Shown here piece by piece: positions 49,701 through 61,700 of a DNA stretch of 64,000 nucleotides; the first letter of the stretch is position 1; each line of letters opens with the position of its first letter. This stretch comes from Arctic95D-9 sp035967665 (GTDB taxonomy: Bacteria > Verrucomicrobiota > Verrucomicrobiia > Verrucomicrobiales > DEV007), in contig JAYWLB010000025.1 of NCBI GenBank assembly GCA_035967665.1, positions 39,067 through 103,066 of the forward strand, given 5' to 3'. The notes beneath the pieces are model-generated. The model did no database searches. It was not told where the DNA came from and saw nothing but the letters and a program-made list of their open reading frames with translations. The position numbers and the translations under genes were made by a program.

Positions 49701-52700
49701 TTCGTTCCTTCCCCCAGATAGAGACGTCCATTCCCCGAATTATTTCCTATCGAATCACTAATCGCAATTTGATTCGCGGTGATCGTATTGACGGAAGCGG
49801 CACCTGTCGCCGTGGCAAGAGTCACCGTGGATATATTCTGAGAATCAGTAGCAACAAGGAATTGATCCACCGTCGCGATGAATGAGGACAAAGCCGAGAG
49901 GTCCACCGTAGTCCTATTATCAGGACGGTTCTGCTCAAAGGCAGGAACTCCAAGCATGACTGTAGCTGTCGCATCATCAATAACCATCGCGCCGCCACCC
50001 GAAACGATAAGATTCGTCGTTCTCGCAGGCTCCAGGAGCGACGGGTTGGCCACACCCACAATGAAGTCTCCAGTAACCGTGAGCGTGTTACCTGCATCAA
50101 TTGTAATCGTATTTGCCGCAGCATTGTCACCGGGCACTTCCAGACTCGCGATGGTCTGATTAAATCCGTTGAGATCGAGGTGCGCTGTCGTCGTATTGGA
50201 AATTTCACCAAGGACCACATCCGTAGTTACCGGCAAAGCATTGTTCACCCCGAGAAGGAGGGTTCCTTCAGTAACAAAGGTATCGCCTGTGTAGGTAGAG
50301 ACACCGCTCATTGTAAGCGTGCCACTTCCGTCTTTGATGATATCACCGGCTCCGCCATAAATGCCGGAAATGCCGACATTGAATCCCTGCGTATCAATCG
50401 TTATCGCATCGGTTCCGGTTCCAAAAAGGGTTGCATTGAGAGAGGAAGCCCAATCAGCCGTCGCGACAATCGTCCCTCCCATTCCCCCGAGGTTCACCAC
50501 CGCCGGCGCTCCGTTCGTCGAATCAGTGTAGATCCCGCCACTCCCGATGTTGGCGATTCCCCCGAGGACTTCGAACGTCCCTTCCCCGTTAGCATTTGTC
50601 CGGCTGTTAACATCAACCCCACTGACATTGAGAATACCTCCGGTTTGGGTAAACTTCGCGGTCCCATCGGTCGCAGTACTGAGCTCAAATCCGTTTGTGA
50701 TATTGAGCGTGCCCCCCGACAGTGTATAAGTGATATCTGACAAAGGATAGTGCCCGAGGCGAACACCGTTGCCTTCGCCTGCGCTGTCCGTTGTCGTAAC
50801 AACACCACCTGACTGAGTGATCGTGCCTACAATTTCGTTAGAGGTCTGCCGGTTTCCCGCCAGAATCCAGGGTGTCGTAACCGTTCCTGATTCAATATTC
50901 AGAGCGGCTCTAACCGCCTGATCAGTTATACCTCCAACATCGCTACCGCGATTGGTGCCAACTACGATCCCCCCACTGGCGTTCACTGCCGCGTTGTCCG
51001 TAAACGTCAGCCCACCATTTCCGACGCGAACCCGCCCAAGAGCGTAGGAGCCGCCTGAAAGTTCAAGGGTTCCCGCGGCATCGAGATTTCCACGAATAAG
51101 GAGAGCGCCTCCACCGGAGATATTTCCTGTGAAAGTATGCGTCCCCGTAAGTTCATCAACGGTCAGGCCAGCTGTGTTATTGATAGTGAGATTCGTGATG
51201 TTCCCTCCACCCTCAAAGTGACCGATCACATCCGCCTTTCCGCCCATGTCGAAAGTGCCGTTGATAACGAGATCCGTGGAATTCGCGATCACATCGCTTT
51301 GGGTAAGCCGCAAAGTCGCTCCGGAATCAATCGTAACGTTCCCTTGAATGGCACCATCCACCGAAAAGCTACCGCCCACATTCAACTGTCCGGCCTGAAC
51401 ATGGGTCAATCCTGTATAGGTATTCGAATCAACCGCAGTTCCCGTGAGTGAAAAGGTTCCCACCCCCTGCTTGATGAGTTGACCGCTTCCTGAAATCCCA
51501 CCAGTCGAGACACCCGCCATCCCTGTCACCGCCACCGTGAGATCGTTTGTGCCCATCGCCACAGTGCCATTGAGGAAAACGCCTTCCGCTTTCAATGTCA
51601 CAGAAGCGCCCAGAGTTACTTCACCGTTGTATGTCTGATCCCCCTGCGTGGTAACGTTGGCATCCAGATTGATTGTCTCTGCATTAATGGTGACAGATCC
51701 GGCAATCGAAGCAGGCAAACTGCCAATCGTTACTGTGTCGACGATTGCATTGTCGAGATTCTCAGTAATCACTTCGATCGATGTCACAGCAGAAGCGAGG
51801 ACTCGAACCGTATTTGCATCCGGACGCGTCACCTCTCCCGTCGTCAATCCTGACGTCGACAAAACAAAATTGGGATCCGTGATCACATAATGCGTTCCAT
51901 CGAATGTTATAGAAATAGTGTCGGAAGCGCCTTCAGTGTTGATATCGGAAATCGTGAGAACTCCACCACTGAGCCCCACGTTGGTTTCCGCAGCACCGGC
52001 AAAGAGAACAACATCGTTTCCGGTGCCTCCCGAATAACTGATCGTGTATTCGTCTCCGTCATTGTCGGTCACCGTGGACCCCTCGGCCACTCCGAAGAAT
52101 GTGCCCATCACCACTTCAGTCCCGTCATTGGCAATCAGGGTAATCGTTGAGCCCGAAGTGACTGACCCCATGCCCGCAGTCAACTCATTGAGATCAAGAA
52201 TCGATGCGGCACCGAGAGTCACCGTTCCGGTCACATCGGTGAGGTCGGCACTGACATCTCCATTGATTTCAAATGCGTAGGTCCCATTGACCGCAAGATT
52301 GTCCTGCACCGTAAGAGTGCCGATTCCCCCAACACCCGGTGAGAGTCCCCCACCCGTATCAATGACAACATCGCCATCTGTGGTTCCGAATCCGCCGAGA
52401 ACAGCGCCGCTGCGAACCGTGTAGGTATCCGCTCCGCTATGAGAACCGTTCAAAGAGAGTGTTCCGGCCGTAACTTCGGTCGTCCCGGAGTAGGTATTCG
52501 TACCCGACACGGTAAGAATTCCGCCATCGCTCTTCACGAGCGATCCCGCCCCGCTCACTGCGCTGGAGAGATTAATTGAAGCAGCAGGTCGCACACTGAA
52601 CAGATTATTGAGACCGTTCAGAACAATCGTTCCTGCGATATTAAGAGCCGAAGTGTCATGATTCGTTCGAATCGTTCCCCCGTTCATTACTATATCCGCA

Positions 52701-55700
52701 TTAAAACTGCGTCCTGACCAGGCAGCAAGCGTACCCGAAGACTCAATCGTGACCGTTCCTCTGACGTCATTAAGCGGTCCGTTCGATACTTCCACTCCAT
52801 AGGTGCCGTTCTCGATTACAAGATTGGCAACGTTGACACTGCCATTCAGCCAAATATCACCCGAACCCACTTTGGAAAGTGTGAATCCACCACCGTTGTC
52901 GACAATTGAATTAACATCAAAACGATTCCCGGGATTTCCAATCGAAGCATCTGCAGCTAGAACGATGTCAATGTTCCCTTTATTCGACATTGCCGCACCG
53001 CCATTATAGATAGCGCCTCTGTCAGGATCACCGGGCAGTCCGTCGCCGCTGATCGTAAACGTCTCCGGAATCGTCCCCTGCAATCCGTTCAAATCAACAG
53101 CAGCGCCGTTTGCTACGACAGTACCTGCCACGGTACCTCCCAGAGAAGTCAGACTTCCCATCACAAGCAGTCCCTCACTCACTGTAGTCAGTCCAGTGTA
53201 TGTGTTAGGAGCCCCGAGCGTCAACGTCCCGGTTCCCTCTTTCGTTAAAGCACCATCACCACTGACGACGCCGTCAAGATCCCCCTCAAAGCCATTGGTG
53301 TCGACCGTGCCGGTGATTCCCGCACCGAGGACAACATCCTGCGGAGCATTTGATATATTGCCGTCGAAACGGAGTGTGCCGTTGCTCTGAAAAATAATCT
53401 CATTACCTGCAGCACCCAATGCTCCGGCACTGGCAACCGCAATGGTTCCCAGCGCAGTGCGAAACAGGATATCTCCACTGAACGTATTCGCGGCATTGGT
53501 GAGGGCTAAAACCGCGTTGGGTTGAGGTCCCTCAAGCTCGATCCCGGTCGTTCCACTGACGATTCCATTAAAGGTAAGAACACGTGAACCGAAGAGATAG
53601 AAGTCCGTCGATCCCGAATCCTGCGAAAGCTCGACATCGCCATTTACCGTGAGATTTCCATTCGGAGTCGATGCTGCATTTTCCCCGAAGATGAAACGCC
53701 CCACCTCAACTTTCACATCAGCCGCAATCGTGCGATCACCTTCGGCGGTAACCCAGTGCTGGTTCCCGTTTGTCCCGAAAGCAACGGTATCCCCGACCGC
53801 ACCGAAAGCCGTATCACTGGCAATGATCCAACGAGTATCATTCCCTGTCAGCAAAGTTGTTCCGGAGAGTCCGGCGTTGTCACCGGAAATGCGAACATGG
53901 GTTTGCGATGTCGGCGAACCGGCAAATTGAATATTCGTCCCCGAAATGTCAGCCGCCACGTTGATCGGAGTGACATAGTCAGCCCCCAGATTTCCGGGCA
54001 ATCCCGTATCATCAAACTGAAGAACCGCTCCGGACGCGGTGAGGTTCAATACATTCCCGGCAGCCAGCGAGGCATTAAGTGTCACAGTCTCTGAATCGAT
54101 CACCATATCACCACCAAAATCGAGTGGTGCGGTACCGGTGGAATCAACCAAGGTCACGGCATCGCCACCACCCAGAGAATCAAGCTGGAGACCATTTGTA
54201 ACCAGCGTTTTTGCGATACGAATCGTGTTCCCGTCAACCCGCACCGCTCCTGCTGTGGAAGTGGTCAGCCCGAGATTCGGATCGGTAATGATGTAGTTCG
54301 TACCGTCATCAGTGATCGTAATATCATCGTCCGAAATCCCGCCGTTGATATCTGTGATGACCAGCTTGCCAGAGCCATCGATCTCAACACTGGTTTCAGC
54401 CGCGCCAAAACTTTCCAGCACCACGTTGTTGCCGGCAGCGCTGCCGTCTTCGGTATTGTAGTGAATTTGGAAGACGTATTCAACGCCGCCAAAACTGACG
54501 TTAAAGACATGGTCTTCAGGCATTCCCGAAAACGTTCCTGTCACGGGGTCTGCGGTTCCATCGTTATCGACGATTACAAAAACATCGCCGGCCACAGGAG
54601 CAAAACTCAAAGTCAAATCGAGAACAGAATCCGTCACCGCAACCGCTCCCGCGACCACGACCTGATCGTGCTCGCTACCGGGAGTCGTTCCGCCAATCAC
54701 GAGGCTGAGGGTATCGTCACCGGCAAGAGCCAGATCACCATCGATACGCAGCGAGCCTACCCCTGAAAGGCCGGGGGCGACATTTCCATTGAAAGTGACG
54801 GTTCCACCGGTGAGATCCGGAGTGGCTCCCCGGTCAAGAACCTCCCCGTTGCCGGAAGTCAGTATAATATCACCTGTCGTCGTGATTTCATTCACCGTAA
54901 TATCACCGTCAGCGGAAACAAACACATTGCCGTCCCCACCATCGACCTCAGAATTTTCGCCCATCGTAAGAGCCCCCCCGTTCGCCACTAACGTGACGAA
55001 AGGAACTCCACTTACCGTAATATCATCCAGAGCGATATCACTCCGATAACCGGGACTCGTAGTGGTGCTGACATCGCCGGCAATACCGTCAAACCGCAAG
55101 ATAACCTGCGCATTCCCCACAAAGGCGCTGAGATCAACGATACCCTGATTCCAAACATTCCCCTGATCTCCCGAAACTGAAAACAATTCACCCGACCAGG
55201 TCAATCCACCGTCAGTGCTGGCAAAAACCTTCAATGACCCCATCTCCGGATCAACACCCGCCATATGATAGTAGAACTCAAGACTGGCGCTCTCCATTGC
55301 ACTCAAATCAAAAGTCGGCGAGAGAAGTTCCGCAGTATCACCGGTTAATACATTATCGGAAGTCTCAATATAGAGATACTTACCTGAAGCAGTCCCCGTG
55401 GTATGATCCGTTCCATTGTTCTGTCCGCCACCCGGGCCTGTGCCACCGCTTGCAGTCCCGCCCGAATCAGGAGTCCAGTCAATCTCATCAGTACCCTGAA
55501 CATTCACCCAACCATTGCCCAAAGCGATATTGGTCGCACCGGCTGCGGTAGAGCCTTGAACAAAAGTCTCAAAATTCTCCTGCAACAGCGCTGCTGAAGG
55601 CAATCCCGTAATCGTTGATCCATCCAGAACATTCAAATCATTACCGGCATTCATGTTGACGCCACGACCTGTGACGGTTGTGCTTGCGGCAACCGTAAGA

Positions 55701-58700
55701 TCACCCGTGCTCGAAATGTTGACAGATCCGGCGCCACTCACACCGATTGCCGCCCCCGTCCCGCCAATCGTGAGACTACCGGTATTGGCAATCGCAACAC
55801 CGCCACTGCCGCCACTCGCCTCCACATTACCGATAACCGTATCCAACTGATTCCCTCCCCCGACTCCGCTGCCGGCAGTTGCAATGAGAATGTTCGCTGT
55901 CAAATCCGTTCCGGAATCGCCGGCATCGAGAATCGATCCATTCGTGGCTGTAGCTGTAATCGTGGCCGTCGTCGATACGCTCGAGACCACGATGTTGCCA
56001 TCAGCGGAAAGTGTCACATTTCCGTCAACAGCATCAACCGTCGACCCGTCCGCCATCGTGATCGCGCCTCCTGAACCGCCCCCGGTTCCATCAGCATCAG
56101 CGACAATCGAGATATGAGTTTTATCAAGGGAATCTCCGAGGACTCGAATATCGTCGATCGAAATGTCGCCCGCATAGCCCGTTCCGGCAACACCGTCGAT
56201 GCGAAGCACGAAATTTTCGCTACCCGCGAAGCTGCTCAGATCGACAACCGCCTGACGCCACTCGTTGGCCTGACTTCCGGAGAGAGTGAAAACCGGCGAG
56301 GCCGACCAGGTGTAACCACCGTCCGAGCTGCCGTAGATTTCCAGATCGCCCATCTCATTACGACCATTGTCCCACATGTGGTAGTAGAACTCCACGCTCG
56401 CCGTTAACTGACCGCTCAGGTCGATCCGGGGCGAATAGAGCCGCGCGTGATTGGATGAGCTGGTCGAACCGATTCCGCTGGAGGTTTCGATGTAGAGATA
56501 CCGCCCTTCGGCAGTTCCCCGCGTATGATCGGTCCCGTTGTTCTGTCCTCCGCCCGGGCCGGTGTCCGGACTGGCTGTGCCCCCAATATCCGGAGTCCAG
56601 TCGATTTCGTCAACGCCCGCAGTCGTCGCTCCCGCGCTGTGAACGTTGGACCATCCCGACGTGAACGTCTGCTGCGGACGGGCACCAGTGGTCGGCCCCT
56701 GCCCGAACTCCGCATCATTGTCGAAATTCTCGACAAGAAGGTCGCCGCTGTCTGCGTAAAACCGGAAATCGTCGAGCGAGATATCGCCCTGATACCCGTC
56801 GCCACGAACACCAGTCAGGCGTAGCTGGAATGCGCCGGATCCGTCGAACGAAGAGAGATCGATATCTGTCCGCTTCCATTCGTTCTTCTGCTCTCCTTCG
56901 ATTACGAGGAGCAGCGACCAGGTCACGCCTCCATCGCTGCTACCTTCGACAATTAGCGAACCAATGTTCTCTCCGTACATATGGTGGTAAAACTCCACAC
57001 TGGAATTCGTTTGTCCGGTCAAGTCGACGACCGGTGAGAGCAACTGGGCGAATTCGCCTTCCGCAGGAGACGAGGTTTCCACGTAGAGGAAAGTACCGCT
57101 ACCGGTGGTGTGATCGCCGCTCGGCCCCGTGTTCCCGCTCGGAGTCCCTCCCTTGTCGGAAACAAAATCGAGGGTTTCGAACACGTCGTTGTCGTTCCTC
57201 CAGCCGTTGGCGAGGGAAATATTGATGGCCCCCGGAGACGTCGAGCCCTGCGGGAATCCTTCGAAATCTTCAGAAAGAAGAACCACTTTACCGGTGGTGA
57301 CTGCGGGCCCCGTGATCGAAGTTCCCGAAGTAATGTTAACGTCGTTGTCCGCCAGCAGGTCAATCGCTCCGCCAACTACGGTAACGTCATTCAAATTAAG
57401 ATCCGCGCCGCTTTCAAGAATCAGAGTATGAGCGCCGGAATTGATCTCGCCGCCAATATTGGCATTGCCGGAGATCGTCTTCAAAGCGATGGATCCATCT
57501 GCAGCAATCACAGAGGAGGTTGCGTCAATATCCAACTGGACAGCGCTGCTGCTCCCGTTGGTTCTTCCGGTGATCCGGATATTACCTCCCCCACCCGAAG
57601 TCGACACATTGGAATCCGAGAGCTGCACCCCAATCCCCGAAGTGGACCTCCCCGTCAATTCGATGGCTCCGAACTCGGCAGTCAAATCGCCCTCAAGCAG
57701 AATCCCGGGTGTTGAACCACTCGCAATACTGCTCATCCTGATCGTACCGGTACCCGACGTCACGATATCCTCCGCGACATAGATCCCTCGCGAAGAACTC
57801 GTCAGAGTGACGCTGCCTCCACCACCGGAAATCCCTCCCAAAACGTTAACTTCCTGACCGTTGACAGAGAGGTTATTCCCTCCATTCGTCACCGCTTCCA
57901 TCAGAGTAATAGTATTCCCTGAGAGAGTTCGATTTCCGATAAGTGATATCTCGTCATTGTAAGTCTGACTACCACTGGTGGTCACGCTTCCTCCCAATAC
58001 AACCGAGCCATCTGCATTCGTCGTCAACGACGACAAATCATAGACGCTACCGACATTGGCTCCAAATGTGGTGACACCATTACCGCTCGTATTCACCACG
58101 AGGGCACGCTTCGTCGTTTCATCATCGGAATTCAACAAACTCCCGAAGGAAATATCGCCCCCGTCAAGAGTTACATCTGAAGTCAGTATGACCTCACCAT
58201 TATAAGTCTGATGACTCATCCCGGTATTGACGGAACCGTTCAAATTGATCGTCTCGACGTTCAAAGTAAGGCTGGTTCCATCAGCATCGGCTGTCGAAAG
58301 GTCGAGCGCTGTCGAAACGGTAAGAACATCACCGGCCTGACCGTTAATCGTGACCGAACCGGTAGGTGCGGCAAAAGTAGTCGACTCGAAAGTCGCCCCG
58401 TCCAATGTGAGGAAACCTCCCGCTTCACTCAATGTCGCGCTGTCAGCCGTTCCTGAGGGAAGATTGAAGACAAAGTCAGTCACCGTCCCGCTGTTGATCA
58501 GAACTGGCTCCAGCCCGCTATACTCCACCTCAATATCCCCGTCGGCATCCAGGTTGATCTCACCGCTACTGGCATCGATCATGGTATGAACCACCGTGCC
58601 AAAATTCACGTTCTCAAACGCGAGAGTGTCGCCGGAACCGTCTCCGCCATTGAATACAAGCTTCTGCCGGAGAGCGGTTCCATCCTGCCCTCCAAAATCA

Positions 58701-61700
58701 ATCGTCACGACATCAACACCGTCAAGGGTGGCAATGTCGATTTCTGTCACCCCTCCAAGAGAGGAAAAAGGAATAAAAACCTCATAGGCATTGTTCTGGA
58801 TTGCGCCATCAACTCCGCTCCCGATCGGCTTTGTGCCCGTCGTTTCCGTTAGGGTATACCCCATTGCCCCGATCGCCAGTTTGAGCCGATCATCAGTATC
58901 ACTAGCTCCATTGGTGTCAGTAATTGCCAGTGCCCCGCCTGATACAGTGACGCTGGTCTCCACAGTCCCCGCCGCTATCAAACTGACGTCGTTCCCGTCT
59001 CCACCAAAATAGGAAATCGTGAAGACCTCCCCATTGATCGTCACGGCGGCGCCTTCAGCGAGATTGGCAAATGTTGCGGGTGTTCCGGCAACAGGGTCAG
59101 CAGTTCCATCATTGCTGATGATTACAATCTCAGTGCCTGAAACCGGTGCTGCGGCAAGAGTCGAACCGGATAAATCCAGTGTCGCGCCATCAATATCAAC
59201 TGTGCCATTGACGACAACCCGGTCAAAATCAGTACCTGCGGTCACCGTGCCATTCAGATCGATCGCGAGGGTACTACCACTCGCAAGAGCCAAATTCCCG
59301 TTGATGGTCAACTGATCGGCAATGCCGTTTCCGCTGCCCGGAGAAAAATTCCCGCCAGCCACCGTGACGTTTGCAGTCACAATCCCGCCCCCGGTTAAAT
59401 AACTGTTGGCGGCAATATTAACCAGCCCTGCGGGTCCACCATTCCCGATTTCCCCGTCAAGCTGGAGTGTCCCGGCATTAACACTGGTCGTTCCCATGTA
59501 GGTATTCGTGCCGGAAAGGACTTGAGTCCCTGTTCCCTCCTTTATCAGCGAACCGCCCCCGCTGAGGACACCGCCAAAGCTGCCGTTGGAATCGGTGACT
59601 CCCAGCGTCAGATCCGCTCCTGAAAGGAGAATGCTCCCCGCCCCGTTTAGGGCGTCAAATGCCTCATCCTCCCTAAGATCAAAAACACCCCCTGTATTCA
59701 CCAGCACATCTGCAGACCGGTAAATCTGATCGCCGCCTGTTCCGGCGACGACGACAGTGCCACCGCTATTGACCGTCAGTGAAGTCGCAGCGCCTCCGAT
59801 CGCGTGAACTCCCGAACTGCTCTCTTTTGCCAAAGTCAATGTTCCGGCATTCACCGTCGCGGTGAGACCTGCATTGTCGGCACTGCCGGCAAGAACAAGG
59901 TTACCGTTTCCTGCCTTAGTGATAGAGCCGTTTGTAACCTTCGCGTTAATCTGAAAATCAATGGCCTGCCCACCGTCATCGATACTGAAACTGCGAGCCG
60001 ATCCACCGAGGTTGAGATTACCATTGATCTCACTGGTGGCGTTGACAACACCAGGCGCACCGTAGTACATCAGGGCACCGGTCAGAGTCAAAGTTCCAGT
60101 CCCGGTTTCGATCGTTCCTTTTCCACCGGCTACAATGGGGGCACTGGTATCATTGTAACGTATCTGAATATTGGACGCCGTCTGACTTGTGTTATTGAGA
60201 TCAAAAGTCGCACTGTTGTGATCGTTCTGCCCCAGGTAAACCGTCCCTGTCGGAATGATATCCGAAAGCCCCATGCGCAGTGTTCCCACAGAAATCTGCG
60301 TCCCGTTAACCCAGCTATACGTTCCTCCAGCAGCACCAATTGTCCACGTCCCGGTATCAGTCTTCGAAAGACGATGCCCGGTAAGATTCAAACTCCCGGC
60401 AATGTGATTCTGCACGTTAGTTGAACTGCCACGCACATAAAACTGCGAACCACCGGACATCGCGCCGGTAATATCGCCGGTGATTTTAACCGCTCCGGAA
60501 CTGTGTGAAAAGAACTGAACGATGTTCGAGTGACTCGACACATCAATCGGACCGGTAAAGGTATGCACCGCCGTGCTGCTTACATCGAGGGATGCGCGGC
60601 CATCTGTATTTCCTTTGAACTCAAGTGTTTCCGCAATTGTCAGCGCTGTCGACGTCCTGATCTGAAGCCTTGCTCCACTGGAACCATCAGCACCGTTAAT
60701 GATCGTCTTGCCTCCGGCTCCGGTTGCTCCGAGAGCATTGGAGTGCGCGATCTGAAGAATGCCGCGATTCACTGTCGTTGTCCCGGCGTAGGTATTGTCT
60801 CCGCTCAAAGTCAGAGTATGCACTGAAGAGGCCCCTTCCTTTACAAGGTTTCCATCGCCCGAGATCACTCCGTCAATATCTCCGGTTTCAACAACCAGGG
60901 TGGACCCACCTTCGATCACAATGAAGGACGAGGAGTCACCGGAGAGACTCTGAATCTCCACGGTGCCCGGGCTGTCGAGTCCGGTGATTTCAAGCATACG
61001 ACCACCGGTGATGTTGACGGTTTCGTCGTAGTCACCTGCGTTGACAACAATCGTTCCGGTCGCACTGACAGCAGCCAGCGCATCAGCCAATGTCGCAAAA
61101 GCATTGATTCCGAAAACAGCATCCTGATTCCCGGTCGTCCCTGAATCCGCATCTGCAACAATCTGCCCATTGTTAACCCCACTCGCCCAGGCATCATCCA
61201 CATAGACTGTGGTCGGAGTGGTCGCATTGACCAGCACAACATCATTTCCGTCACCGCCCTGGTAGAAAATCTTGTAAGTTTCACCACCGAGGGTAATTAC
61301 ACTCCCTTCAGCGTATCCGCTGAAAATTCCCGAAACAGCTTCTACCGCATCGTTATCAACGATCTTAAAGAGCGACGCCGTCGGATTCGTGATCACATTG
61401 AAACTGATATCCCCACCGAGGGTCACCGTTCCCGTCACAGCAAGGCTGTCCGCATTTGCCCCGTCTATGTCCAATTCAAAGTTCCCGCTCAGATTCACGG
61501 TGTTCGTTCCGGACGGGTCGGTGTCATCTCCTGACACGTTAAGAGTCCCCACTCCGTTCACTCCCGCAGAAACGCTTCCGGTCCCTGTTGTGCTGACTGA
61601 TTTTCCACTCGCCAGTGTGATCGAGCCAACACCGGATAAGGTAGCACCGGATGCCACTGAATAACTATCACCACCGGCATGAGTGCCATCCATTTGCAAA

